In this document: one piece after another, positions 1 to 9,235 of the stretch
Numbering within the stretch: position 1 is the stretch's first letter
Layout of the letters: every line of letters begins with the position of its first letter
Origin: DATATB01 sp036268995
GTDB taxonomy: Bacteria > Planctomycetota > Planctomycetia > Pirellulales > PNKZ01
DNA: 64,000 nt
Reading direction: 5' to 3'
NCBI GenBank assembly: GCA_036268995.1
Contig: DATATB010000137.1
Span: 85,757-149,756 of the forward strand
Notes under the pieces: generated by a model
The model's database searches: none
What the model was told of the DNA's origin: nothing
The model's input: only the letters and a program-made list of their open reading frames with translations
Made by a program: the position numbers and the translations under genes

Positions 1-332
1 GCGAAAATCGTCAAAATTGCGCGTCAGGCCGTGCGTTTCGATTGCCAGGCTCATGAGGATCGCTCGATGAAAAACAGGCCAACGGCCCAGCAAGGAAGTG
101 GATTTCAGTGGCTTTCATACACGATTGGCCGGTGCCTCGCAAATCGGGCGAGCCAAGGGACTGTGCGCGCGATTCTCGCATGGGCGGACAGCAAAATCCA
201 CGCGAACTTTATTTCGTCACGACGCCTCTAATAAGCAAGGTTGATCGCTGCCTGGCCGGCGGCGCACCAGGCCCTGGTTATCCGGTTGGCTGAGTGCGTT
301 CCGCGTACGGGTTATGACGAGGGCGGCATCAA
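1..332. other. No gene recognised (left edge)
   Basis: Only short ORFs of 60-70 codons occur here, in several frames. None has a convincing ribosome binding site or a recognisable protein motif. The stretch ends at the tRNA-like gene. It could hold the 3' flank or control region of a gene outside the window. Confidence 0.5.
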
Positions 333-406
333 ACGTGGTTAGCTCAGTTGGAATGAGCACCAGACCCTGAATCTGGATGTCGCAGGTTCGACTCCTGCAC
401 CACCCG
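333..406 (+). tRNA. tRNA-like gene, anticodon CUG (Gln), possibly degenerate
   Basis: A cloverleaf can be folded. The D stem is GCTC/GAGC. The anticodon stem is CCAGA/TCTGG around the loop CCCTGAA, with anticodon CTG at 367-369. The T stem is GCAGG/CCTGC around TTCGACT. There are two oddities. The first two acceptor pairs (A-C and C-C) do not pair, leaving five good pairs. The base before the anticodon is C instead of the near-universal U33. No CCA is encoded. It may be a functional but unusual tRNA-Gln, or a decaying copy or integration remnant. Confidence 0.55.
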
Positions 407-854
407 CGGCTGAACACCGCTCCTGGCGTGAAAACGCCCCATGAAGCCCGAGGGGGGCGGAGGGTCGAGTTGGTCGGCTGTCTGTCGCAGTGCAATGGTC
501 CGAACCAGGTCGCTTGGGTCGAGCCGCTCCGGCGCGCTCGGGCGAGGCGGACCGCGGCGAGGGCCGAAGTGCCGCGACGACAGCAACATGCGAGAGTGCC
601 TTGAGGTACGCGGATACCGATTTTGTTCGTCACCGATAAGGGACTGCCGAAGCCGGCAGATACGATCGCAGCCAATGTGCTGCGACCCGCTGCCTGGTCG
701 AGGCCGTGACGACCGGCGACGATGGAAGCTCAACCGTACCCCGCACGCGAGCGTGTGACTGGCGATCGCTCCGCCGCCCAAAGGCGTCTGAACCATCAAC
801 ATCATTTTTCGAAGATCGTGCCGAGAAAGCGGCCGCGGAATAAGGAGGCAGACC
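407..854. other. Intergenic, no gene recognised; upstream region of the slipin gene
   Basis: Overlapping ORFs occur on both strands, but none has recognisable protein content or a good start signal. The right end carries the strong Shine-Dalgarno sequence AAGGAGG just before the slipin start. Any promoter for the slipin gene should lie here, but I cannot point to a convincing -35/-10 pair. Confidence 0.4.
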
Positions 855-1961
855 ATGAGCCTGTTGAAGCAGATCAAGATTCGCAGCTACGAGCTGGGCC
901 TCGACTTCCGTGAGGGCGAGTTCCGCCGGCTGTTGACCGAAGGCCGCTACTGGTTGTTCGACCCGATGGGCAAGGTCCAGGTAAGCGTCGTTTCGCAGCG
1001 CGATCCGTGGCTGGTACACGAGAAGCTCGATGTGATCGTGAAGTCGGGCGTGCTTAAGGACCGCGCCGTCGTGCTGGATCTGAAGGACTATCAGCGGGCG
1101 CTCGTCTGGATCGACGGCCGGTTCAGCCACATCCTGCCGCCGGGCCTGTACGCCTATTGGACCGGCCTGCGCGACGTGACGGTCGAGCTGGTCGATGCGC
1201 GCAAGGTGCGCTTCGAGCACAAGGACCTGCCGGTTATCACGCGCTCGCCGCTGGCCGAGCGCGTGCTGGAGGTGTGTTCAATCGAGCAGGGCCACCAGGG
1301 CGTGCTGCTGGTGGACGCTCAACTGGTCGAAACGCTCTTGCCAGGCCGCTACGCGTTCTGGAAGAACATCGCCCAGGTAAAGATCGTCCCGGTGGATGTG
1401 CGCGAGTCGATGATCGACGTCAGCGGTCAGGAAATCATGACCGCCGACAAGGTCACGCTGCGCATGAACGCCGTCGTCACGTACCGGGTGACGGACGTTC
1501 GCGCGGCGGTCAGCAATGTCGAGGACGTGCGGCAGACGTTGTACCGCGAGGCCCAGTTGGCTTTGCGGGCCATCATCGGCACGCGCGACCTGGACGCCTT
1601 CCTGGCTGGCAAGGATGCCGTGGCCAGCGAGGCCGAAGCGCAGATCCGGCGGCATGCGGGCGAAATTGGTCTGGAGATCGTTTCGGTGGGAGTGCGCGAC
1701 ATCATCCTGCCGGGCGAGATGAAGGACCTGATGAACAAGGTCACGGAGGCCAAGAAGGCCGCCGAGGCCAACCTGATCGTCCGCCGCGAAGAAACGGCCG
1801 CCATGCGCAGCCAGGCCAACACGGCCAAGCTGCTGGCGGAGAACCCGACGCTCATGCGCCTGCGCGAGCTGGAGGTTCTGGAAAAAGTCGCGTCAGCCTC
1901 TAAGCTCAGCGTTGTGCTGGGCGAAAAGGGTTTGGCCGATCGGGTGATTAACCTGCTCTGA
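855..1961 (+). CDS. Slipin / SPFH (band 7) domain protein
   Basis: This 368-residue protein belongs to the stomatin-prohibitin-flotillin (SPFH, band 7) superfamily, which forms oligomeric scaffolds on membranes, often with a membrane protease partner. The SPFH domain lies at about residues 125-310, followed by the usual Ala/Glu-rich helix (residues about 290-330) and a short C-terminal tail. ATG is preceded by AAGGAGG at good spacing, so the start is secure. Unlike classic slipins there is no N-terminal hydrophobic anchor. Instead the first 190 residues contain three copies of a small module with a G-x-Y-x-x-W/F signature (near residues 30, 100 and 165). No NfeD-type partner gene is adjacent. 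A strong terminator follows, so it is probably monocistronic. Family assignment is firm; the role is not known. Confidence 0.88.
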   Translation: MSLLKQIKIRSYELGLDFREGEFRRLLTEGRYWLFDPMGKVQVSVVSQRDPWLVHEKLDVIVKSGVLKDRAVVLDLKDYQRALVWIDGRFSHILPPGLYAYWTGLRDVTVELVDARKVRFEHKDLPVITRSPLAERVLEVCSIEQGHQGVLLVDAQLVETLLPGRYAFWKNIAQVKIVPVDVRESMIDVSGQEIMTADKVTLRMNAVVTYRVTDVRAAVSNVEDVRQTLYREAQLALRAIIGTRDLDAFLAGKDAVASEAEAQIRRHAGEIGLEIVSVGVRDIILPGEMKDLMNKVTEAKKAAEANLIVRREETAAMRSQANTAKLLAENPTLMRLRELEVLEKVASASKLSVVLGEKGLADRVINLL

Positions 1962-1970
1962 CAAGCGGCA

Positions 1971-2009
1971 GCCTGGAAGCCGGGAACCATCCCGGCTTCC
2001 AGGCATTTT
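1971..2009 (+). terminator. Intrinsic terminator of the slipin gene
   Basis: A perfect 15-bp inverted repeat starts with GCCTGGAAGCCGGGA (1971-1985), has a 4-base loop ACCA, and is completed at 1990-2004. It is followed by ATTTTC. It begins 9 bases after the slipin stop codon. Confidence 0.85.
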
Positions 2010-2166
2010 CATAGGCTCTTTCGAATCCCTCGCCAATCGTTCTGCGTACTCGAGTTCGCAGAATGCAGCGACCGGACTGCGCGGGCCAGTTCTCGCGACC
2101 GATTTTCCGGCAACCGTTACCCAGCCAGCCGGGTTTTTCCATGCGCCGGCGGTTAGGATTAGTGGG

Positions 2167-2571
2167 ATGAACGACCCGTGGAATCCGTTACCGGACGAAA
2201 TACGCGAATGGGCATATACGGATGGCGCTCTTGAGCCGTGCCAGGACTGGGACTTGGCGCTGTCACGGGGCGGCTATGAGAAGCCGCTTTTAGAGTGTGC
2301 TGCGGACGCGCGTTGCCCTAATCGTGCATACTTTCTGAGTGTTCTGTATTTGGTCGTCGGCGACGCTTTAAGAACTGACTTTCGGGCGATGGCGCGTCCG
2401 ATCGTGGAAGCGTTCATTCAGCGCGGCGACGAGTATCGGCACCCGGACATTCGGCTCTGGCAGCAAAGGTCGCGACACCTCATGAAGCATCCAGAGAAAT
2501 TCGACTATAGGCTCTGGTGCGCCGGAGGGCTTGCGCGCACGCCAGCAGCGGAATCCTTCCGACTAGACTGA
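2167..2571 (+). CDS. Small protein of unknown function
   Basis: A 134-residue protein rich in Trp, Arg and acidic residues, with no signal peptide or membrane segment. I do not recognise a family. The composition (WxPLPDEI near the N-terminus, several Trp and Tyr in a helical body) is like small cytosolic accessory proteins such as immunity-type proteins, but this is only an impression. Base composition is less GC-rich than the neighbours, which fits a recently acquired gene. The gene is isolated between the slipin terminator and a convergent gene ending 25 bases downstream. Start chosen at the first ATG of the frame; AGGATTAGTGGG lies just before it as a plausible weak ribosome binding site. 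Confidence 0.6.
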   Translation: MNDPWNPLPDEIREWAYTDGALEPCQDWDLALSRGGYEKPLLECAADARCPNRAYFLSVLYLVVGDALRTDFRAMARPIVEAFIQRGDEYRHPDIRLWQQRSRHLMKHPEKFDYRLWCAGGLARTPAAESFRLD

Positions 2572-2596
2572 CTTACGACCGATTTCTCATCGCAAC

Positions 2597-3481
2597 TCAG
2601 CTTCTTTCGGCGATCCAGTGGTGCAGTTGGTCGCGGAGGAGGCGGAGTTCGGAGAAGAGCTGCCTGGTGTCGGGATTTCCGTGCTCGAGACACCAGGGGC
2701 CGCGGAAGCCGGCGTCCCAGCCGATGGTAAAGCAGCGCTTCAAGTCGTAGGCCTGGTGCTCGCCGCCGGGTGCCATTTTGAACGCTTTGAAGTCGCAGGT
2801 TACCGCGCGCGGAAAGCTCTTGGCCAGGCCGGCATAGCGAACCTCGTTGCTTTGCCAATTGCCCGTGTCGGGGCTGGCGGCGATGTCGCCGCCGATCGCG
2901 TCCAGCAGTTTGGTCACTGCTTCCGGGTCGGATTGCATCCAGCCGAAATTTTCAACCAGCAGTTTGATCCCGCGCGGCCGGGCATAGTCCATCAGCCGGT
3001 GATATCCAGCGACGATCAGCTTGAGATCACCCTGAGTTCTGCCCGGCAGCGGACGCACCCAGCGCATGCCCAAGCGTGCCGCCGCATGAATCGAGCGTTC
3101 GTATTCAGCCAGCGAGCGCTCGCGGAGCGCTTCGTCGCGGCTGCCCATTTCGAGGCCAGGCTGATTCAGCTTCAAATTCGTGAGGGTGCAACCCGCGTGC
3201 TCGGCGGCCAAGCGTATGCCGTCGAGGTATTCCGGTTCGAATGAAGCCAGTGAAGGCGTATAGACGTCGACCACGCGCATGTCGAGTTCGTCGCGAATGA
3301 TCTTGAGCAACTCCGGCAACTGGAACCGGGCCGGATTTTCGCGCAGTTGCGGCGAAAAAGAGCCGGTCGTGATGCCGACTTGCCGCTCGAGCGGAGTCGC
3401 GGCGCTGGCCCTTGAAATTGCCGGCCGCGCGACCAATCCCACTGCGCCAATTGCCAGCAATTCGCGACGCGTGATCGGCAT
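2597..3481 (-). CDS. Sugar phosphate isomerase/epimerase family protein with Tat signal
   Basis: A 294-residue protein with an N-terminal twin-arginine signal (TRRELLAIG, then a hydrophobic stretch ending around ASA at residue 27). The mature part looks like an AP-endonuclease-2/xylose-isomerase-like TIM barrel: ordered strands with conserved acidic and His positions (LLVENFG, SPDTGNW, CDFKAF, ...GPWCLEHGNPD). Planctomycetes encode many such Tat-exported paralogs, thought to act on sugars or sugar derivatives in the periplasm. The substrate is unknown. It lies 31 bases downstream of the TPR-CHAT gene on the same strand, so co-transcription is possible. Confidence 0.82.
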   Translation of the reverse strand: MPITRRELLAIGAVGLVARPAISRASAATPLERQVGITTGSFSPQLRENPARFQLPELLKIIRDELDMRVVDVYTPSLASFEPEYLDGIRLAAEHAGCTLTNLKLNQPGLEMGSRDEALRERSLAEYERSIHAAARLGMRWVRPLPGRTQGDLKLIVAGYHRLMDYARPRGIKLLVENFGWMQSDPEAVTKLLDAIGGDIAASPDTGNWQSNEVRYAGLAKSFPRAVTCDFKAFKMAPGGEHQAYDLKRCFTIGWDAGFRGPWCLEHGNPDTRQLFSELRLLRDQLHHWIAERS

Positions 3482-3512
3482 GTTCCTCCTGCTCCAGAAA
3501 AAACCGTGGGCT

Positions 3513-6500
3513 TTAGCGCCAATCGCCGGAAAGGATAAAGGCGGCCCAATAGTAGGGCGGCAGATGCTGCCCGGCGTCGATCGGCTGGTCTTCGTCGTTG
3601 GCCAGCCCGCGCGTGGATTTGCCGTGGGGCCGGCCGCCTTCGCGCAGCATCCAGAGCTGCGCTTCGCGCAAGGCCTCGACCTTGCTCATCCGCTTCTGCC
3701 ACAGGTTGTCGTAGAAGCGCGACATGAGCACTTGCGTGGCTTCGTCGGGCACTTTCCACAGGCCGGCGATCACGGTTTTGGCGCCGGCCGACTGGAATGC
3801 CCGTTGCAGGCCCAGCAGTCCTTCGCCGCCGCCGGTGGCGCCCAGCCCGGTTTCGCAGGCCGAAAGCGTGGCCAGCTCGACGCCGCCGAGATCCATTTCG
3901 GCCACTTCCAGGGCCGTGAGGATGCCGTCCTCGCGGCCTTCTTCGACCGGCCGGTTGGCGCCGGCCAACACCAGCCCGGACAAAAGGCCGGGATGAAAGC
4001 CCGACACATCTTGCCGCGACGATCCATTGCCGGCTGCCGACGGCACCTCGGGCGGCGCGAAGAATCCGTGCGTCGAAAAATGCAGATACCGATGCTTTTC
4101 GGCCGCTTGCCGAATCGCGCTTTCCGTCGCCCGGTCGCCCGACAATTCGGTGACGGCCGAATCGCCGAAGCGCTTGGCGACCGACCCTTTGATGGCGGCG
4201 ATCTCCGCGCGCGTGCCCGGCAGCGACGACCATTGGACCGATTGCGAGCCGCGGGCGGCGCTGCGGTTGGTTGCCAGCAGATTACTCATGCCCGGCGTGG
4301 CCCCAAAATCCACGTCACCGACCAGCAAGACGCCAGATGGCCCGGCCGTCGACTCGTTTGCCGGCGCGCTGGCCACGAGTTCGGGCAGAAGCCGGGCGAT
4401 GGGCACGACGGCCACGGCATATCGATCGATCAGGCAGACGTCGGGCGCTGCGATTCGCAATGCGGGCCAAGGCAGCGGAGCCGTCTGGCTGTTGGGCGAA
4501 ATCAGCAGCAGTTTGGCTCCCGCGACGTGTTTTTCCAGCGGTTGCCAGACGAGCCGCTGCAACTGGTCGGCGGGATCCTCGCCCGCCGTTTTGCGCCCGT
4601 AGCCGCGTCGCCAGGCGGCGATGGCGTTTTCGATCGGCCCCGCCGGCCCCAACTCGACGCGCTCCACCGGTCCCTCGCGACGAACCACGAAGGCGATCAG
4701 GGCAACAGGGCTGACCTTCGCCTTGACTTCGTCGGGCCGGAGCACACGAGCGTAGGCCAGCAGATCGATGAGCGCGGCATCGGCTGGCAGCGCGGCACGA
4801 ATCTCGTCCTCGCTGCGGCGCTGCTGCGATTGTTGCCGGCGAAAATCCACGCTGACCGCGGCCAGTTGCTTCTGGATTTGTTCGACGCGCTGGCTTAGCT
4901 CGTCCAAGCGAAACTGCAGCTCTCGATTTTTCAGATTGCCGGCGCGGTACAGCGCGGCCAGTTGGCCGGTTGCGGCTTCGAGCTCGCCTTCCAGCCGGGC
5001 GACTTCCTTGTTGCCGCTGGCTTTGAGCTGGCGATGCAGCCGATGGAGTTGCTGTTGACCCGCCGAGATCATGCCCTTCCAGTTGAGGACTTCGCCGTAA
5101 GCTTCATCGGCCGGCAGTTTGGCCACGCCGCAGAGATCGATGTAATGGTTAAGTACGGGCCAGAGCGTGGTCCTCGACGCGAGTTGCTGCCGCTCGGATT
5201 GAAACGTCTCGTTGCGAGCCAGCAGTTCCCGGGCCAGGTGTACGGCCTCGCGGGCCAGCGGCGCCGCGCGGGCGGGATCGTTCATCAGCAAGTAAACCGT
5301 GGCCAGTTCGCTCAGGTTGTTGACATAATCGGGATGATGCTCTCCGAGCGTCTGCTTGCGGATTTCGAGGGCTTCGCGCAGCAGCGGCTCGGCCTTGGCG
5401 TAGTCGCCCGTATGCGTATAGGGCAGGGCCAGATTCGCCAATGCCAGAGCGGTTTGTGGTTCTTTTCCGCCAGTGATCCGCCGTTGGATCTCGAGCGCTT
5501 GAGCAAACAATGGCACGGCCTCTGCATCATCGCCCCGCTCCACGTAAAGCCATGCCAGGTTGTTCAGCGACATCCCATACTGGCGGTGCTTTTCTCCCAG
5601 CGACTGTTTGCAAATCGCCAAGGCTTGCTGGTACAGCGGCTCGGCCAGATCGTATTGCCGCGTACGAACGTAATACGTGGCCAAATAATCGATCGCGCGG
5701 GCGTAGCGGGGATCCTCTTTGCCCACCTCGTCACTGTAACTGTAGATGTCGATCGCTTCGCGCACCAGCAGTTCGGCTTTGACATGATCGTTCAGCGTGA
5801 ACATGTAGAATTCGGCTAGTTGCAACAAACCCTGAGCATAGCCAGGGCTGCGCGCCCCTTCCAATTTTTTGCGAATCGCTATGGCCTGGCGAAACATCGA
5901 TTCGGCCTGCTCGTACCGGCCCGTCGCAATGTAGACATACGCCAGGTTGCCCAGAACGATGGGCACCTGTCTGTTTTCGTCCTTGTCGAATTTTCGCGCC
6001 GCTGCCAGAGCCATGTCGTAGTTCGACTCGGCTTCCTGGTACTTGCCCTGCGACTCGTCGAGACTCGCCAGGTTCTGCAAGGCGATGACGTAATCGGGAT
6101 GCAGTTCACCTTTGGTCTTGCGGATCAACTCGGGCAGCGCGGCGTAGAGCGGCTCGGCCTTGGCATAGTCGCCCAATGCCCGGTACAGGCCGGCGACTTG
6201 GGATTCTGAATCAACCGTGAGCCAATGCTCGTCGCCCAGCAGTTTGCGGCGAATGGCCCAGGCCTGCTCGGCGGGCGCCAGGGCTTCGCGAGGTTTGCGG
6301 GCCACGAGCTTATCGGCCTTCTCGACAAGTTTCACGGCCTCGGCCAATTGCCGGCGCTGGTCGGTCGTCATTTTTTTCAAGGCGTCAAGCAGAACGACAT
6401 CGAGGCGGAGATTCGTGACCAGCCAATGGTCCGGCCCCTTCAGGCTGGAAAAGATTTCGATGCTTTCCGTAACTGCCTTACTGGCTGCCGCGAAATCGTC

Positions 6501-7961
6501 GCGCTGCCGGGCTTGATGCGCGACCGCGCTGCACAGCCAGGCCACCTGCCGTCCGCAAACCCGGAAGATCTCGCTTTTTTCTCCCATGCCCTGCCGGAAG
6601 ATCTCCAGCGCCGGGCGCTCGAATTCGAGGGCTTTGACATAATCCCTATCCTGTTCCTCGTTGGGTAAATAGATTTCGCTCATCGCATGGAAGGTCATTG
6701 CCAGGTTCGAATCATCCGGCGCCAGATTCTGCTTTTGAATCTCCAGGACCCGGTGCAGCAGGGCCAGGGCCTCAACTTTTTTGTCGCGCTCGCTGCACGT
6801 TTCGGCCAGTTCGCGCAGGCAATAACTCGTAGCCAGGTGCTTCGGACCTACCGTGGGTTCTTTTTCATAGATCGCCAGCGCCTGCCGCAAGAGCGGCTCG
6901 GCTTGGCCGTATTCGCCCAGTTGGTTATGGATATGGGCCAGTTCCATGAGCGCACGCGCAAATCCCTTGTGGTGTTCTCCCTGCCTCTGGCGGGAGATTT
7001 CCAGCATCTCACGGTGCAGAGCCTCGGCGCGCCGATAGTCGTTTGTATTGATGAACGTCTCGGCCAAATTTGTCAGACTCAACGCGTAGGTCTCGGACAG
7101 TTTTCCCAGCGTCCGTCCGTGAATATCGGCGGCCTGCCGAAACTGTGCCTCCGCTTCGGCATAGCGATCCGTGTAGAGATACACCAGGCCGAGCCGATTG
7201 TGGGTCGTCGCCACATCCGGATGATCCTCGCCTAGCAGGAGGTGGAGCCCCTTGAGCGCCTCGCGATCCAATTGTTCAGCGCGCTTGTAATCGCGTTGCT
7301 CCCGGTACAGCCAGCCCAGGAAGCTGACGCTGTTGAGGTACTCCTGGTTCGCCGGGCCGAACAATTGCTTGTAGATTTCGACAGACCGGGCGGCCGAGGG
7401 AATCTCGTCCTTGAATTTCCCGGCATCACTCAGCTCGTCCCCTTCGGCGGACAGTCGCGTGGCCTCGCGCAGCAGCTTGAGCTGCTTGTCACCCAGCCTG
7501 TTAATCTGCTCGACCAGGTCCAACCGGCGCCGCGCATCGCCGAGCGTCCAGAAGTCGCCGGGCCGGACGCGAGCCTGAATCGTGCGGGCTTCTTCAATCC
7601 AGCCGCGGGCTGCCTTGAAATCGCCATTGATGGCGCAAAACATTGCCAAAGATCGCATCGACCAGAACGTGTGGAAGTCGCTCTCGCCCAGCACTTCGCG
7701 CTCGATGGCCAAAGCCTGCTCGAACGGGGCGATCGCTTCGACTAGCTTGCCCGCCGCGCGGGCTTTTTGCGCAGCCGTTTTCAATCGGTCCCGCTCCAGC
7801 AGCCGATCTTGCTGCTGCGGCGTCAGCGGTTTGACCTCCGGCGGCGCCTGCGAACGAACTTCACCGGCCAGGACCAGCGGCGTCAGCAACAACAAGAGCA
7901 ACCGGCAAGACCGGCGATAGTCTGCCCGGCGATTGCCACCGATTCGCTTGTAAAGAGTCAT
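3513..7961 (-). CDS. Secreted TPR-repeat CHAT-domain protease-like protein
   Basis: A 1482-residue protein. A signal peptide or anchor (poly-Leu stretch around residues 19-33) is followed by roughly twenty kinesin-light-chain-type TPR repeats of about 42 residues with the pattern Y-x-x-A-E-x-L-x-x-x-A-L-x-I (residues about 50-960). A coiled segment follows (about 1000-1110), then a C-terminal CHAT domain (about 1130-1482). CHAT is a caspase/separase-clan fold. The catalytic dyad is present: His1298 in HFSTHGFF and Cys1369 in LSACETGLG. Downstream conserved pieces (GEGLLGLQRAF, VIAGLWKVPDEAT) are also intact, so the domain is probably active. Known relatives are TPR-CHAT proteases such as the CRISPR-associated one, but no CRISPR system is visible here. 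The substrate and trigger are unknown. The export signal makes a periplasmic role more likely. Confidence 0.88.
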   Translation of the reverse strand: MTLYKRIGGNRRADYRRSCRLLLLLLTPLVLAGEVRSQAPPEVKPLTPQQQDRLLERDRLKTAAQKARAAGKLVEAIAPFEQALAIEREVLGESDFHTFWSMRSLAMFCAINGDFKAARGWIEEARTIQARVRPGDFWTLGDARRRLDLVEQINRLGDKQLKLLREATRLSAEGDELSDAGKFKDEIPSAARSVEIYKQLFGPANQEYLNSVSFLGWLYREQRDYKRAEQLDREALKGLHLLLGEDHPDVATTHNRLGLVYLYTDRYAEAEAQFRQAADIHGRTLGKLSETYALSLTNLAETFINTNDYRRAEALHREMLEISRQRQGEHHKGFARALMELAHIHNQLGEYGQAEPLLRQALAIYEKEPTVGPKHLATSYCLRELAETCSERDKKVEALALLHRVLEIQKQNLAPDDSNLAMTFHAMSEIYLPNEEQDRDYVKALEFERPALEIFRQGMGEKSEIFRVCGRQVAWLCSAVAHQARQRDDFAAASKAVTESIEIFSSLKGPDHWLVTNLRLDVVLLDALKKMTTDQRRQLAEAVKLVEKADKLVARKPREALAPAEQAWAIRRKLLGDEHWLTVDSESQVAGLYRALGDYAKAEPLYAALPELIRKTKGELHPDYVIALQNLASLDESQGKYQEAESNYDMALAAARKFDKDENRQVPIVLGNLAYVYIATGRYEQAESMFRQAIAIRKKLEGARSPGYAQGLLQLAEFYMFTLNDHVKAELLVREAIDIYSYSDEVGKEDPRYARAIDYLATYYVRTRQYDLAEPLYQQALAICKQSLGEKHRQYGMSLNNLAWLYVERGDDAEAVPLFAQALEIQRRITGGKEPQTALALANLALPYTHTGDYAKAEPLLREALEIRKQTLGEHHPDYVNNLSELATVYLLMNDPARAAPLAREAVHLARELLARNETFQSERQQLASRTTLWPVLNHYIDLCGVAKLPADEAYGEVLNWKGMISAGQQQLHRLHRQLKASGNKEVARLEGELEAATGQLAALYRAGNLKNRELQFRLDELSQRVEQIQKQLAAVSVDFRRQQSQQRRSEDEIRAALPADAALIDLLAYARVLRPDEVKAKVSPVALIAFVVRREGPVERVELGPAGPIENAIAAWRRGYGRKTAGEDPADQLQRLVWQPLEKHVAGAKLLLISPNSQTAPLPWPALRIAAPDVCLIDRYAVAVVPIARLLPELVASAPANESTAGPSGVLLVGDVDFGATPGMSNLLATNRSAARGSQSVQWSSLPGTRAEIAAIKGSVAKRFGDSAVTELSGDRATESAIRQAAEKHRYLHFSTHGFFAPPEVPSAAGNGSSRQDVSGFHPGLLSGLVLAGANRPVEEGREDGILTALEVAEMDLGGVELATLSACETGLGATGGGEGLLGLQRAFQSAGAKTVIAGLWKVPDEATQVLMSRFYDNLWQKRMSKVEALREAQLWMLREGGRPHGKSTRGLANDEDQPIDAGQHLPPYYWAAFILSGDWR

Positions 7962-8184
7962 GGCGAGCTTTTCCCATCTGCGGGACGAGTTTTAACTTTT
8001 ATGATATCCCAAGCCTGCGCGCTCGGCAGCATCCCCGCCGCCACGGCCCCGGCTCGATTGTTTCAGATTCCCGCCCCATGCGGATCGCCCCTGTAGATCC
8101 ACTAAACTAAGCATTCAGCAGAGGTTGTGTTACGAGGAACCTGTTTTTGCTTAGCTTGAGAACGAACCATGAGATTCAAGCCGC

Positions 8185-8922
8185 TTGATTGCTCTGCTAA
8201 TGCTGGCTTTTTGCGCCCCGGTAGGAACGAATGCAGGCGAGTGGGGGCATCTTACGGGCCGCTTTGTTTATGGCGGTACGCCGCCTACCCTTGCGCCGTT
8301 GCCCACCGCCGGGCTGGATCGAAGGACGTGCGGCGACGCGGTGCCGAACGAATCACTCGTGATCGACCCAAAGGCGCGGGGCTTGGCCAATATCGTGATT
8401 TATTTACGTACTGAGGGCATGCCGGTTCATTCGTCGTATGGCCCGGCCGCTAATGGCACCGTAGTCTTGACGCATCGGAGCTGCCGCCTGGTCCCGCATA
8501 TCACGCTGCTGCGCACGACACAGACCTTGAGAACGACCAACAACGATCCCATACCGCACAACACCAACATGTCTCCGCCATTGGAATACAGCATCTGTCC
8601 AATCCTACCGCCGGCGGATTCGCTAAGGCGGTTCCAGAAGCGCCAGGCCGCGCCGTTCGAGGTGATGTGCAATATCCATCCCTGGGAAAAGGGCTACGTT
8701 CTCGTCCGCGATAATCCCTACATGGCAATCACCGCCACGGATGGCACATTTTGGATCAAAAACCTGCCCGTGGGGACGCTGGAATTCCAGTTCTGGCACG
8801 AACGCACCGGCCACCTGGTCGCCAAGCCGAATTGGACAAAAGGCCGGCTCACCCAAGCCATTGCCGGCGGCAAAACCGTCGATCTGGGAATCATCCAGCT
8901 CGCGCCTTTGCTCTTCGATTAG
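8185..8922 (+). CDS. Cupredoxin-like secreted protein (methylamine-utilisation-like)
   Basis: A 245-residue protein with a hydrophobic N-terminus (IALLMLAFCAPVGTNA) typical of a signal peptide. The rest resembles planctomycete proteins with a cupredoxin-like fold followed by a carboxypeptidase-regulatory-like segment: PHNTN, then CNIHPWEKGYV, then DGTFWIKNLPVG and EFQFWHE. The expected copper ligands His, Cys and His are present, but the usual axial Met of C-N-I-H-P-W-M is Glu here. The only in-frame start is TTG at 8185. An ATG at 8169 with a positively charged leader (MRFKP) is one frame off, so a single-base indel, real or from sequencing, may have separated the natural start from the signal peptide. 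Confidence 0.7.
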   Translation: MIALLMLAFCAPVGTNAGEWGHLTGRFVYGGTPPTLAPLPTAGLDRRTCGDAVPNESLVIDPKARGLANIVIYLRTEGMPVHSSYGPAANGTVVLTHRSCRLVPHITLLRTTQTLRTTNNDPIPHNTNMSPPLEYSICPILPPADSLRRFQKRQAAPFEVMCNIHPWEKGYVLVRDNPYMAITATDGTFWIKNLPVGTLEFQFWHERTGHLVAKPNWTKGRLTQAIAGGKTVDLGIIQLAPLLFD

Positions 8923-9235
8923 AGTGCCGCTTATTCAATTGCGAAGCGATTCTGCGGCAGTTATGATGGGGCCTTCCTCACGTCGATTCGCCCGTACAAA
9001 ACTGTTTTAAGGGTCGACCGTAAAACAACTTCCTGCAACCCTTGTCCCCCCGCGGGAGAGGGTAGAGTGAGGGGCCGGGAAAAGGGAAGTTGTCTCACGG
9101 TCGGTCCTAACCCACCTTCTCATCGGGCGAGGTCGCGTATCGCTTTGCTCTGTAACGGCGATACGAGAATTTGACCAATCCGCGGCCGAAAGCACGCCGC
9201 TGCTGTCTTCCCAGTGCTACCCACGAGAAAAACGG
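8923..9235. other. Intergenic; holds a dispersed-repeat fragment, no gene seen
   Basis: The stretch around 9045-9085 carries the phrase CCGCGGGAGAGGGTAGAGTG. Its reverse-complement relative (CCCTCACCCTGCCCTCTCCC) recurs near 63836-63855, so it is a genome-wide interspersed repeat type. No ORF with convincing protein content is present. The promoter of the DUF1598 gene presumably lies at the right end. Confidence 0.5.

Noticed and set aside
3279..4898. 539-codon ORF antisense to the TPR-CHAT gene
   Set aside because: A shadow of a GC-rich gene; its translation lacks any domain pattern, while the opposite strand has a full CHAT domain.
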